Notes: generated by a model not told the origin, from the sequence alone. Positions 42,692 through 51,441 are shown, counted from the first letter of the stretch. The stretch is DNA of 64,000 nt from JBBROS01 sp964246015 (GCA_964246015.1 CAXTPG010000003.1:38327-102326), one strand, 5' to 3'. Numbers and translations: made by a program.

Positions 42692-42799
42692 GGTGGGAGC
42701 CTGGGCCGATCTCGGCCGGGGTCAAGATGGGGCGGGGCCGTGGTGGACAGGTGCGCTGCCCGGGTGCCAGCCTTCGGTCGCGGTTTTTTGGGGGGCGTG

Positions 42800-43720
42800 A
42801 TGCCGGACGAGTTGCCTGAGGATTTCACGGGGCATGACGGGGGGGATTGGGCGCCCTGCCCTGCCCGGGTCGTGGCGACGTGGGCGGCCGGGCACTTTGC
42901 GGAAAACCTGGTCGTCGATGCGGCGGGGGCAGTGTTCGTGAGCCTGCATTCGCATGACCGGATCGATCGGTATGACCCGGCCCATGGCGCCGTCGCGCCG
43001 TTCGCGGCGATGCCGGGCCCGGTGGCGGGGCTCGCGTTGGGGCCGGATGGGGCGCTGTGGGCGACCGGCGGCACGGTCGGGCGGGCGCCCGGGGTCGTGT
43101 GGCGTGTAGGGACCGACGGGTCCTGGGAGGTTTGGGCGGAGATCCCGGACGCGTTGTTCATGAACGGGTGCGCGGTGCATCCGGATGGCTACACGCTGCT
43201 GGCGTGCGAGAGCCTGACGGGGCGGGTGCTGGCGATCGACCTGCGGGAGCGGGGGCGGTGGCGGGCGTGGATCGCCGATGGGGCGCTGGCCCCCCCTGCC
43301 CCGCCGACGCCGGGTGCGAACGGGATCAAGGTGCATGAGGGGGCTGCCTGGATCTCGGTGACCGGGCGGAACCTGCTGCTGCGGGCGGCGATCGGGGCGG
43401 ATGGGGGCGCGGGGGCGCTGGAGGTGGTGGCGGAGCGGCTGCGGGCGGATGATTTCGCGTTCGGGGCGAGCGGGTCGGTCTATGTCGCGACGCATCCGGC
43501 GCAGAGCGTGATGCGGGTGTCGCCTGGCGGGGTGCGGACGACGATCGCGGGACCGGCGGAGGGGGCTGTCGGGAGCACGGCGGTGGCGTTCGGGCGGGGG
43601 GCCGGGGATGCCGGGGCGATCTATGTCACCACGAACGGGGGCTTGTGGTCGCCGTACCGGGGCGCGATGCAGGACGCGAAGCTGCTGCGGATCGAGGTCG
43701 GGGAGGCGGGGGCCGGGTGA
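42800..43720 (+). CDS. SMP-30/gluconolactonase-like beta-propeller protein
   Basis: This is a 306-residue beta-propeller. It has repeated blades AENLVVDAAGAVFVSLHSHDRI, GLALGPDGALWATGG, GCAVHPDGYTLLACES and GANGIKVHEGAAWISVTG, matching SMP-30/gluconolactonase or strictosidine-synthase-like lactonases with Glu and Asn metal ligands. It probably opens a sugar lactone or lactone-like compound. A G-run stands before the ATG at 42800. It ends one base before the convergent IclR gene end, and no signal peptide is present. Confidence 0.75.
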   Translation: MPDELPEDFTGHDGGDWAPCPARVVATWAAGHFAENLVVDAAGAVFVSLHSHDRIDRYDPAHGAVAPFAAMPGPVAGLALGPDGALWATGGTVGRAPGVVWRVGTDGSWEVWAEIPDALFMNGCAVHPDGYTLLACESLTGRVLAIDLRERGRWRAWIADGALAPPAPPTPGANGIKVHEGAAWISVTGRNLLLRAAIGADGGAGALEVVAERLRADDFAFGASGSVYVATHPAQSVMRVSPGGVRTTIAGPAEGAVGSTAVAFGRGAGDAGAIYVTTNGGLWSPYRGAMQDAKLLRIEVGEAGAG

Positions 43721-43721
43721 T

Positions 43722-44522
43722 TCAGGCGGGGCGGTAGCCGAGTGCCAGGGCGATGCCGTTGGCGTGGTGGATGGCGAGGCGGGCGAGGTTCTCGATCTCG
43801 GTTTGCGGGAGGCGCCAGGCGGGGCCGGTGACGCTGATGGCGGCGACGACGCGGCCGGTGGTGTCGCGGATGGGGGCGCCGACGCAGCGGAGCCCGGGCT
43901 GGTGTTCGCCTTCGTCGACGGCATAGCCGCGGGCGGCGATGTCGGCGAGATGGGTGCGGAGGGTTGCCGGGTCGACGATGGTCGTCTCGGTGAAGCGGGG
44001 CAGGCCGGCGGCGATGACGCGCTCGATCACCGTCTGGGGCTGGAAGGCGAGGATGGCCTTGCCGACGCTGGTGCAGGTGACGGGGGCCTGCTCGATGAGC
44101 GGGGCGGCGTGGGTTTTCTCGAACGACGCGTCGGCGCGGTGGATGACGATGGCGCGGCGGCCGTCGAAGACGGCGAGGTGGACGGCCTGGCCGCTCTGGC
44201 GGGCGAGGGCATCGAGGAAGGGCCTGGCCTCGCGATGGAGTTCCATGTTGGCGAGGACGATGTTGCCGAGTTCGAAGAGCTTCATGCCGAGGCGGTAGCG
44301 GTCGCGCTCGCGGTCCTGGTCGAGGAGGCCTGCATCGCGCATGGAGGCGAGGAGCCGGTGGGTCGTGCTTTTGGGGAATCCTGTGCGCTGGCAGATCTGG
44401 GCGAGGGATAGGGCGCGATCGACGGTGGAGAAGACGTCGAGGACGCGGACGACCTTGGTGAGGGATTTGAGGCCGTCGTCACGGGGTTCGGGCACGTTGG
44501 TTTCCAGGGAGCTGTCCCGCAT
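43722..44522 (-). CDS. IclR-family transcriptional regulator
   Basis: This is a 266-residue regulator. The N-terminal winged helix-turn-helix reads SLAQICQRTGFPKSTTHRLLASM (split here by its helices) after VVRVLDVFST. The C-terminal effector-binding domain contains TCTSVGKAILAF, the ARGYAVDEGEHQPGLRCVGAPI loop and VAAISVTGPAWRL. It likely controls the adjacent LigJ-like and binding-protein genes and perhaps the divergent TRAP operon. The gene lies 18 bases after the LigJ-like gene on the same strand, so it is probably part of that transcript. Confidence 0.9.
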   Translation of the reverse strand: MRDSSLETNVPEPRDDGLKSLTKVVRVLDVFSTVDRALSLAQICQRTGFPKSTTHRLLASMRDAGLLDQDRERDRYRLGMKLFELGNIVLANMELHREARPFLDALARQSGQAVHLAVFDGRRAIVIHRADASFEKTHAAPLIEQAPVTCTSVGKAILAFQPQTVIERVIAAGLPRFTETTIVDPATLRTHLADIAARGYAVDEGEHQPGLRCVGAPIRDTTGRVVAAISVTGPAWRLPQTEIENLARLAIHHANGIALALGYRPA

Positions 44523-44540
44523 TGCAGGATAGCGGCCCGG

Positions 44541-45551
44541 TTAAGGCTGGTCCAGGCGGAAGATGCGGCGGGCGTTGCCTTCGAGGATCATGTGGCGGTC
44601 GGCGGTGGAGAGGAAATCGATGTCTTCGACGTGGTGGCGGAGTTCGTCCATCTGGCGGCCGGTTTCGGGGTCGATGACGGCGCCGATGCCGGGGCATTCC
44701 TCGCCGAAGAGGCAGCGGTCGGGGCCTACGGTCTTGATCAGCAGCTCGATGGAGGGACGGTTGTAGAGGACGGTGTCAAAGTAGAGGTGGCGCAGGCGGT
44801 CGCGGAAGCGGGTGCCGCCGCTGCGGAGGGACATCGCGTCGAAGCGGCCGAGCTGGTAGGGAATCGCGCCGCCGCCGTGCGGAATGATGAGTTTCAAGGT
44901 GGGAAAGTCCTGGAAGACGTCGGAGTCCAGGAGGTTGATGATAGCGATCGATTCCTCGTTGATCATGTGGATGCTGTAGCCGGCGCGGGGGGATTTGGAC
45001 GTGCTGGCGTGGACATGGGCGGGGATGTCGAGTTCGCAGAGTTTTTCGTAGAGGGGGTACCAGTAGCGGTCGCCGAGCGGAGGGGCCTCACCGTTGCCGC
45101 CGTTCTCGTAGGGGTCGGGGTTCAGGAGGCAGCCGACGAAGCCGAGGCGGTTGATGCAGCGTTCGAGTTCGGGGAGGGCGCGCTCGATGGGCTGGCCGGC
45201 GCATTGCGGGAGGGCAGCGACACCGCGGAAGCGGCCGGGGAAGAGGGCGACCTGGCGGGCGATGAGGTTGTGCACCTCCTCGATGAACCAGTGGATGATC
45301 TTCTCGGGGCGCTCGCTGTGCATGAGGTGGTTGGGGCGGGGGGAGAGGAGCTGCAGGTGGAGGCCGTGGGCGTCGAGCGACGGGAGGTGGCCGACGGGGC
45401 CGGTTTCCGGGATGGCCATGGCGTGGCGGATCTCGTCGTCGGTGATGTCGAGCGAGCTGGGGCCGTCGACGCCACGGTTGGCGAGCAGGAGGGCGCGGTA
45501 GGCCCATAGGCGCTGGGGCGCGCTGGTGTGGCCGTGGCAGTCGATGACCAT
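44541..45551 (-). CDS. amidohydrolase-2 family protein, LigJ-like (4-oxalomesaconate hydratase type)
   Basis: This is a 336-residue TIM-barrel metalloenzyme that begins MVIDCHGHTSAPQ (HxH), then has LQLLSPRPNHLMH, NRLGFVGCLLNPDPYENG, HVHASTSKSPR, LIIPHGGGAIPYQLGRF and FGEECPG near the end. The layout and DCHGH start resemble LigJ, the gallate/protocatechuate 4,5-cleavage 4-oxalomesaconate hydratase, and related decarboxylases. I start at ATG 45551. It follows the binding protein by about 35 bases and precedes IclR in one operon. Confidence 0.78.
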   Translation of the reverse strand: MVIDCHGHTSAPQRLWAYRALLLANRGVDGPSSLDITDDEIRHAMAIPETGPVGHLPSLDAHGLHLQLLSPRPNHLMHSERPEKIIHWFIEEVHNLIARQVALFPGRFRGVAALPQCAGQPIERALPELERCINRLGFVGCLLNPDPYENGGNGEAPPLGDRYWYPLYEKLCELDIPAHVHASTSKSPRAGYSIHMINEESIAIINLLDSDVFQDFPTLKLIIPHGGGAIPYQLGRFDAMSLRSGGTRFRDRLRHLYFDTVLYNRPSIELLIKTVGPDRCLFGEECPGIGAVIDPETGRQMDELRHHVEDIDFLSTADRHMILEGNARRIFRLDQP

Positions 45552-45585
45552 TGTCAGGCCGCCTCGCATTCGGTGCGGACCATGT

Positions 45586-46911
45586 TCAGGTGGCCTCGCT
45601 CTTTGCCAGGACGGGCGCAAAGGCGGCCGTTGCCTTCTGCAGTTCCGTGGCCGCGTCGGCGCCGCCGATCATGTTGGTGAGGGCGATGCCGAAGACGTCG
45701 CGGAATTCGGTGACGGGGGCGATGTCGGGGAGGCATGGGCGGCCGAGGGGGGCGGAAGCGGACATGCAGGCGGCCCAGGCCTTTGTGGCGGGGGACATCG
45801 CTTCGGTGACCGCGGGGTCCGACAGGATGGACTGGCGGGCGCCGACTCCTGCGCCCGAGGCGAGGAAGCGGGCCTGCATGAGCTTGCTGGTCGCCCACTG
45901 GATATAGAAATAGGCGGGCTGCTTCCTGGTGCTGGCGGCGGCGATGCCGATGCCGTCACCGGTGAGGCCGACGGCGCGGGCGGCGGGGCCCGCGGGGATG
46001 ACGCCGTAGCCGACCTTGCCCGCGACGCGCGATTTGGCCGGGTCCTCCAGCGGGGCGGCGAAGCCGCTGCTGTCGAGCCACATGCCGACGCCGCCCTGCA
46101 TGAAGGAGGTCTGGGCCTCGGACCAGTTGAAGCCGACGACGCCCTGGGGCGCTGCGGTACGGAGGAGGGCTGCGAAGGCTTCCGCGGACTGGATGGCGGC
46201 GGGACCGGTGGTGTTGAGCTTGCCGGCGACGACCGGGTCCTCGCCCCAGCCAAGCATCATGGAGGCCCAGACGTAGACGTTGGCGTTCTTCTGGCCGCGG
46301 GCGACGAAGCCGTAGCGGCGGTTGGCGGGGTCGGAGAGGGCGGCGGCGGCGTGCGCCATCTCGGCCATGGTTTTCGGATAGGCGAGGCTCTTCGCGTCGA
46401 AGAGTTCCTTGTTCCAGTAGAGGACGGCGTAGTCGAGCGAGGTGGGGAAGGTGTCGATCCTGCCGTCGGCCTGGGTGCTGAAGATGCGCCCGCCCGCGGC
46501 GAAGTCGTCGAAGGCGAAGCCCGGGGCGGTCATGGTGGGGTCGGCGAGGTAGGGGCGCAGATCCTCCAGCCACTTGCCGGCGCCGAAGATGCGTTTCTCG
46601 ACGTGCAGGCTGAGGAGGGTGACGTCGACGGCGGGGCGGCGGGAGGCGAACTGGACGACGTTGCGCTGGCGAAGCTGCTGTTCGGGGATCTGCTCGGCGC
46701 CGACGGTGATGCCGGTCAGGTCCTCGAACTCCTTCTGGTACTTCTGCAGGACGTCGGAGCGGGGCCCCTTGACGAGGGCGACCTCGATCTTCTGGCCCTT
46801 GAAGCGGGTCCAGTCGAAGGCCGGCGTCTGCGCGAACACGGGGTGGGCGAGGCCTGTCGCCGCGGCCCCTGCCAGCACGCCCCGGCGTGTCGTGCCCTTG
46901 CCGATGCTCAT
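45586..46911 (-). CDS. family 1 ABC solute-binding protein
   Basis: This is a 441-residue exported binding protein. The signal MSIGKGTTRRGVLAGAAATG with a twin arginine ends near VFAQ. The mature domain has KIEVALVKGPRSDVLQKYQKEF, WLEDLRPYL and AVLYWNKELFDAKSLAYPKTM, typical of SBP_bac_1 sugar-type receptors. GGGAGGGAG lies upstream of the ATG at 46911. No permease or ATPase is adjacent. The gene leads the operon with the LigJ-like enzyme and IclR regulator and is divergent from the DapA-like gene. Confidence 0.82.
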   Translation of the reverse strand: MSIGKGTTRRGVLAGAAATGLAHPVFAQTPAFDWTRFKGQKIEVALVKGPRSDVLQKYQKEFEDLTGITVGAEQIPEQQLRQRNVVQFASRRPAVDVTLLSLHVEKRIFGAGKWLEDLRPYLADPTMTAPGFAFDDFAAGGRIFSTQADGRIDTFPTSLDYAVLYWNKELFDAKSLAYPKTMAEMAHAAAALSDPANRRYGFVARGQKNANVYVWASMMLGWGEDPVVAGKLNTTGPAAIQSAEAFAALLRTAAPQGVVGFNWSEAQTSFMQGGVGMWLDSSGFAAPLEDPAKSRVAGKVGYGVIPAGPAARAVGLTGDGIGIAAASTRKQPAYFYIQWATSKLMQARFLASGAGVGARQSILSDPAVTEAMSPATKAWAACMSASAPLGRPCLPDIAPVTEFRDVFGIALTNMIGGADAATELQKATAAFAPVLAKSEAT

Positions 46912-47086
46912 GCTCCGCTCCCTCCCGATCGGCCCGCCTTGCCGCGGGATTCCGGAGCGGAGCGTAGGAACCGGGCCGGGGATGGGCAAGCGGAAAACGT
47001 CGTTTCGGTCCATTATGCGGGACACGGGACTAATTGACGGGACTTCCGTGCTGCCCCTACGATGCGGCCGTCCAGGGAGGACCGTG

Positions 47087-48025
47087 ATGAACAAGCCAGC
47101 CCCGACCATCCCGGAAGCGCGCGTCCGGGGCAGCCGCCCCGATCTGCGCGATATCCTGACCGGCATCCTGCCGCCGCTGACGTCGCCGTTCGACGAGGAG
47201 GGCGCGATCGTGCCCGGGGCGATGGCGCGTCAGATCGAGTTCGTGCTGGGGCATGCGGCCCGGGGGGTGGTGGTTGGGGGCAGCACCGGGGAGGGGCATA
47301 CGCTGGACCGCGACGAGTTCGCGCGGTTGATGCGGGAGGCGGATTCGGCGCTGGCCGGACGGGCGCCGCTGGTGGCCGGGCTGATCGTGAACAGCACGCA
47401 GGAGGCGATCGCGCGGGTGCGGATGCTGGCCGGGCTGAATGTCGCGGCGCTGCAACTGACGCCGGTGTACTACCTGTTCAAGCCGGATGCGGAGGCCACG
47501 ATCGCGCATTTCCGCGCCATCCATGAAGCGTGCGGCATCCCGATCCTGATCTACAACGTCATTCCGTGGAACTACCTGCCTGTGGAGCTGATGCTGCGGA
47601 TCATGGCCGAGGTGCCGGGGGTCGTGGGCATGAAGCAGAGTGCGAGCGATTTGAAGTCGGTGAGCGATCTGCTGGCCGGGTCGGGACCGCGGAACCTGGT
47701 CGTGTCGGGGATCGACGCGCTGCTGTATCCGGCGTTTGCGCTGGGGGCGCATGGGGCGATCACAGCGCTTACGTCTGCGGTGCCGGGCGTGTGCGTCGCG
47801 CTTTGGGATGCGGTGCAGCGCGGCGACCATGCGACGGCGCTGGACCTGCACAAGCGGCTGGGCGCCTTGTGGAACGCGCTGTCGCACGACAATCTGCCGG
47901 CCTGCGTGAAGTATATCCAGCACAGGCAAGGTCTGCCGATGCTGCACCCGCGGGCGCCGATGCCGCGGGTGAGCGATGCGCAGAAGCTTGCGATTGACGG
48001 GGTGCTGGCAAACCTGCCTCTCTGA
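47087..48025 (+). CDS. dihydrodipicolinate synthase-family lyase/aldolase
   Basis: This is a 312-residue DapA/NanA-type class I aldolase. The conserved VVGGSTGEGHTLDRDEF is followed by the catalytic Tyr in ILIYNVIPWNYL and the Schiff-base Lys in VVGMKQSASDLK. The lack of lysine-pathway neighbours and its link to a TRAP transporter point to catabolic cleavage or dehydration of a 2-oxo acid rather than lysine synthesis. AGGGAGG precedes the ATG at 47087 (a GTG sits three bases earlier). The TRAP genes follow 51 bases downstream. Confidence 0.83.
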   Translation: MNKPAPTIPEARVRGSRPDLRDILTGILPPLTSPFDEEGAIVPGAMARQIEFVLGHAARGVVVGGSTGEGHTLDRDEFARLMREADSALAGRAPLVAGLIVNSTQEAIARVRMLAGLNVAALQLTPVYYLFKPDAEATIAHFRAIHEACGIPILIYNVIPWNYLPVELMLRIMAEVPGVVGMKQSASDLKSVSDLLAGSGPRNLVVSGIDALLYPAFALGAHGAITALTSAVPGVCVALWDAVQRGDHATALDLHKRLGALWNALSHDNLPACVKYIQHRQGLPMLHPRAPMPRVSDAQKLAIDGVLANLPL

Positions 48026-48075
48026 CGCACACCGCCGAAACGAGCGGTGACGACAAAGCAAACGGGGAAACGAGC

Positions 48076-49077
48076 ATGGGCATGACATTCACGCGCCGGG
48101 CCGCAGTGGCCGGGGGACTTGTCGTCGCATCGGTGGGGGCATCGGTGGGGGCATCGGGGGTCAGCCGGGCTGCGACGGTGCTGCGCTGGTCCACCGTGCT
48201 GCCGGACACGCATCCGGAGACGGTGATGATGGGCCGGATCGCGGCGCAGATGAAGCAGGAGACGGGGGGCGCCGTCGAGATCCAGGTGTTTCCGGCGGGT
48301 CAGCTCGGGTCGTCGCGGGACACGGTGGAATCCGCGTCGTCGGGCGCGATCCAGATGGTGAGCGAGGGCGCGGCGCAATTCGGCCAGTTCCTGCCGGCGC
48401 TGTCGATCCTGGAGGCGCCGTATATCTGGAAGGATGTCGCGCATATGCGGCGGGCGCTGTCGTCACCGTTGATGGAGCAGTACAGCGGGCAACTGGCGCA
48501 GCGGCGGCAGATGCGGATCGTGGGCGCCACGTATTACGGGACCCGGCACGTGACATCCGGGAGCCGGCCGATCCGGACCGTCGACGACATGAAGGGGTTC
48601 AAGCTGCGCATTCCCGAGGTCGATACGTTCCGGGCGATGGTCGAGGCGTGGGGCGGGCGGGCGACGCCGCTGAACATCGGGGAGCTGTATCTGGCGCTGA
48701 GCCAGGGGGCCGTAGACGGGCAGGAGAACCCGCTGCCGACGATCCAGAGCACGAAGCTGAACGAGGTGCAGAAATACCTGGTGCTGACGGGGCACATCAT
48801 GACGCCGCGGCTGGTGGCGATGAACGAGGCGAGCTGGGTGGCGTTGGGGGCGGCTCATCAAGGGCTGTTGAGGGCGGCGATCGCAACGCATGGCGCCGCG
48901 CAGGATGCGGAGATCGTGCGGCAGGAGGCGGGGCTGCGGGACGTGTTCGCGAAGGGGGGGATGACGGTGATCGAGCCGGATGTGGAGAGTTTCCGCAAGC
49001 CGGTGCTGGCGACGGTGCCGGGGAAGTTCGAGGCGAAGTGGGGCAAGGGGGTGTGGGACCAGGTTTCGGCGCTTTAG
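48076..49077 (+). CDS. TRAP transporter substrate-binding protein DctP
   Basis: This is a 333-residue DctP protein with signal MGMTFTRRAAVAGGLVVASV. The signal contains a small in-frame duplication (VGASVGAS, coded by GTGGGGGCATCG repeats). The mature part has LRWSTVLPDTHPETVMMGRIA, FKLRIPEVDTFRAMVEAWGGRATPL (conserved Arg) and ALSQGAVDGQENPL. Ligands are normally C4-dicarboxylates, sugar acids or similar acids; given the upstream DapA-like enzyme, a sugar- or oxo-acid is likely. A hairpin separates it from dctQ. Confidence 0.88.
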   Translation: MGMTFTRRAAVAGGLVVASVGASVGASGVSRAATVLRWSTVLPDTHPETVMMGRIAAQMKQETGGAVEIQVFPAGQLGSSRDTVESASSGAIQMVSEGAAQFGQFLPALSILEAPYIWKDVAHMRRALSSPLMEQYSGQLAQRRQMRIVGATYYGTRHVTSGSRPIRTVDDMKGFKLRIPEVDTFRAMVEAWGGRATPLNIGELYLALSQGAVDGQENPLPTIQSTKLNEVQKYLVLTGHIMTPRLVAMNEASWVALGAAHQGLLRAAIATHGAAQDAEIVRQEAGLRDVFAKGGMTVIEPDVESFRKPVLATVPGKFEAKWGKGVWDQVSAL

Positions 49078-49106
49078 GTGGCCGGACCAGGTTTCGTGCG
49101 CGGAGT

Positions 49107-49133
49107 GGTGCAGTGCCGCAGGGGCACTGCACC
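49107..49133. repeat. GGTGCAGTGCC hairpin, repeat family copy D inside the TRAP operon
   Basis: GGTGCAGTGCC (49107-49117), loop GCAGG and GGCACTGCACC (49123-49133) form a perfect 11-bp stem. The core TGCCGCAGGGGCA differs by one base from copy C. It stands between dctP and dctQ, where a partial stop or RNA-stability element would let the binding protein be made in excess over the membrane subunits. Confidence 0.65.
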
Positions 49134-49148
49134 CCACGGGGTTGGGGG

Positions 49149-49607
49149 GTGATCCGGGTTTTCGACCGCTGCTGCGAGGCGGCGGCCGGGGGGCTGGTCG
49201 TGGCGCTGCTGGGGAGTGTGGCGCTGGGGGTCGTGACGCGGGCCTGGAACGATCCGCTGGCCTGGACGGACGAGTTGGCGCGGATGTTGATGGTGTGGTT
49301 GGCCATGTTCGGGTGGATCCTCGCCACCCGGCGGCGGGGGCACGTGCGGATCCGGTTCTTCCAGGGGCTGCTGCCCGGGGGGGCGCAACGGGGGAGCGAG
49401 GTGCTGATCCAGGGCGGGCTGATGACGCTCGGGGTGGTGGCGGCCTGGCATGGGATCGGGCTGGTGGAGCGGAACCTCGACCTCGAGGCGACATCGATGC
49501 CGGTTTCGATCGCGTGGCTGTATGTGCCGCTGGTGCCGGCGGGGGTGGTGACGGCGGTGCAGGCGGCGGGGGAGATCCTCGCCCAGTTTCGGCGGGCCGG
49601 GCCGTGA
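49149..49607 (+). CDS. TRAP transporter small permease DctQ
   Basis: This is a 152-residue membrane protein with four helices. The DctQ signature WTDELARMLMVWLAMFGWILATRRRGHVRI is visible around residues 40-69 (helix 2 and the following basic loop). The start is GTG at 49149 with a G-run upstream. The stop overlaps the dctM start (GTGA). It pairs with DctM to form the Na+-driven transporter that takes substrate from DctP. Confidence 0.85.
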   Translation: MIRVFDRCCEAAAGGLVVALLGSVALGVVTRAWNDPLAWTDELARMLMVWLAMFGWILATRRRGHVRIRFFQGLLPGGAQRGSEVLIQGGLMTLGVVAAWHGIGLVERNLDLEATSMPVSIAWLYVPLVPAGVVTAVQAAGEILAQFRRAGP

Positions 49608-50890
49608 CGGCGCTGATGCTGCAGATCGGTGGCGTGTGGCTGGTCGCGATCCTGGCGGGGGTGCCGTTGTTCGCGTCGATGGCGCTGGCGGCGGCGGCGT
49701 TCGCGTGGCTGGGGGGGCTTTCGGCGTCGATCGTACCGCAGAAGATGGTGCAGGCGATGAACTCGTTTCCGCTGGTGGCGGCGCCGTTGTTCATCCTGAT
49801 GGGCAATCTGCTGGGTGCCGCGAACATCACGGACCGGATCGTGCGGTTCGCGACATCGTTGGTGGGGCCGGTGCGGGGGGGGTATGCGCATGCCAGCATC
49901 ATCGCGAGCATGATCTTCGCGGGGATGGTGGGGTCTGCGGTGGCGGACGCGGCGGGGACGGGCGCCGTCGAGATCCGGGCGATGAAGCGGGCGGGGTACC
50001 GGGCGGACACGGCGGCGGCGATCAACGCGGCGGCGGCGACCATCGGGCCGATCATCCCGCCGAGCCTGCCGATGGTGATCTACGGCGTGTCGGGCAACGT
50101 CTCGATCGGTCGGCTGTTCCTGGCGGGGGTGATCCCGGGGGTGCTGATGGGGGTGTCGCTGATGGTGATGGTCAGCGTCGTCGCGCGTCGGCAGGGGTTC
50201 CCGCGCATGGCGTTCGTGGGGTTCCGGGGGATCTGGGAGGCGTTCCGGGACGGGTTCTGGGCGCTGATGACGCCGGTGATCCTGCTGGGGGGCATGTTCA
50301 GCGGGCTGTTCACGCCGACGGAGGCGGCGGCGGTGGCGAGCCTGTATGCGCTGTTTCTGGGGGTCGTGGTGTATCGGACGCTGCCGTTGCGGAGCCTGCC
50401 GGGGCTGCTGGTTGAGACGGCGGAGACGACGGGGATCGTCGCCGTGCTGGTGATGGCGGCGGGGGCCCTGGGGTGGTGCATGTCGATCTCGCGCCTGCCG
50501 CAGGAGCTGACGCCCTGGATCGTGGGGGCGACGGCGGAGCCGCTGGTGTTCCTGCTGGTGACGAACCTGATGCTGCTGCTGATCGGGTGCTTCATGGAGC
50601 CGCTGGCGGCGCTGCTGATCCTGATCCCGATCCTGGGGCCGGCGGCGGCGAGTTTCGGGGTGGATCCGGTGCAGTTCGGGATCATCATGATATTGAACCT
50701 GATCCTGGGGACGATCCATCCGCCGATCGGGGTGGTGCTGTTCATCTCGTCGCGGATCGCGGGGATCACGTTCGAGGAGATCAGCCGGGCGATCCTGCCT
50801 TGGCTGGTGCCGCTGATCGTGGTGCTGGCGATGATCACGCTGTGGCCGCCGTTGACGTTGTGGCTGCCCGGGGTGGCGATGGGGCGGTGA
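49604..50890 (+). CDS. TRAP transporter large permease DctM
   Basis: This is a 428-residue membrane protein with about twelve helices. Family motifs are MNSFPLVAAPLFILMGNLLG, AGMVGSAVADAAGTGAVEI, AAAATIGPIIPPSLPMVIYG, FTPTEAAAVASLYALFLG, and IIMILNLILGTIHPPIGVVLF close to the end. The start GTG at 49604 overlaps the dctQ stop. It is the transport subunit of the complete TRAP system dctPQM that follows the DapA-like gene. Confidence 0.93.
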   Translation: MTALMLQIGGVWLVAILAGVPLFASMALAAAAFAWLGGLSASIVPQKMVQAMNSFPLVAAPLFILMGNLLGAANITDRIVRFATSLVGPVRGGYAHASIIASMIFAGMVGSAVADAAGTGAVEIRAMKRAGYRADTAAAINAAAATIGPIIPPSLPMVIYGVSGNVSIGRLFLAGVIPGVLMGVSLMVMVSVVARRQGFPRMAFVGFRGIWEAFRDGFWALMTPVILLGGMFSGLFTPTEAAAVASLYALFLGVVVYRTLPLRSLPGLLVETAETTGIVAVLVMAAGALGWCMSISRLPQELTPWIVGATAEPLVFLLVTNLMLLLIGCFMEPLAALLILIPILGPAAASFGVDPVQFGIIMILNLILGTIHPPIGVVLFISSRIAGITFEEISRAILPWLVPLIVVLAMITLWPPLTLWLPGVAMGR

Positions 50891-51124
50891 GGCGGATCAC
50901 TGTTGCGGCGGTGGCGCCAACACGAGGGCGAGTAATCCGCCAGCGCCTGCGCCGCTCAACCCCGGTGATGGTCTCCATCTGCCCACCCGTGCTCTGCCCT
51001 TGACGAAGATCAAAGGGCATCCCGTTAGCAGGGAAGGTAGCTATACGATCGTTGCGTCTCCACGCGATAGACGAGCGAACTTTGACCGAAGCCGGGCGTG
51101 CGTCGATGCACGAACCTGAAACGC
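50891..51124. other. intergenic stretch, no gene seen
   Basis: About 230 bases lie between the dctM end and the broken nucleotidyltransferase. Composition is less GC-rich than the flanks. I see no open frame with family features, and no HEPN partner for the neighbouring MNT remnant. Confidence 0.4.
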
Positions 51125-51441
51125 TCAAAATTCCAGACCGTCCTTCGCGATCTCGGCCAGCAGCCGCGAGTGGTCTCGTCGTCCGGCGTCGAACGGCTTG
51201 GCCGAGATCACGGCGCCCGTGTCGAACAGGATGTCCGTCCCGATCCCGGCGAGCCGGCCGACCTCGTCCCACCAGCTTTCGGGAACACGGCGACGTCGTG
51301 GTCGGAGTCGGGGCGGGCGTCACCCCGGGCGCGCGAACCGAACAGCACGATCCGGTCCAGCCTTTCCCCGTAGGCCCGGGCGACGGCGCCGCGGAACCGG
51401 GACAGGGCGGGGTCGGACAATGCTGCCACCGGGTCGCGCAT
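51125..51441 (-). pseudogene. frameshifted MNT-type nucleotidyltransferase
   Basis: The first 53 codons from ATG 51441 read an MNT domain with IVLFGSRARGDARPDSDHDVAVF, the nucleotidyltransferase core (GSxxRG...DxD). After VAVF that frame turns into noise. The other frame from about 51290 continues convincingly as VPESWWDEVGRLAGIGTDI, FDTGAVISAKPF and LLAEIAKDGLEF to a TGA at 51125. A one-base loss near TTCCCG explains this. Such proteins are MntA-like antitoxins paired with HEPN toxins, but no HEPN partner is present. It could be true decay or a sequencing error. Confidence 0.7.

Noticed and set aside
48150..48200. GTGGGGGCATCG tandem repeat considered as a phase-variable repeat
   Set aside because: It has only about two units, both in frame in the DctP signal peptide. 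It looks like a minor duplication in the signal rather than a switch.
50835..51323. Minus-strand frame considered as the HEPN partner of the broken MNT gene
   Set aside because: The translation is Arg/Thr/Pro-rich, has no helical HEPN pattern or R-x4-6-H helix, and overlaps the MNT remnant in another frame.
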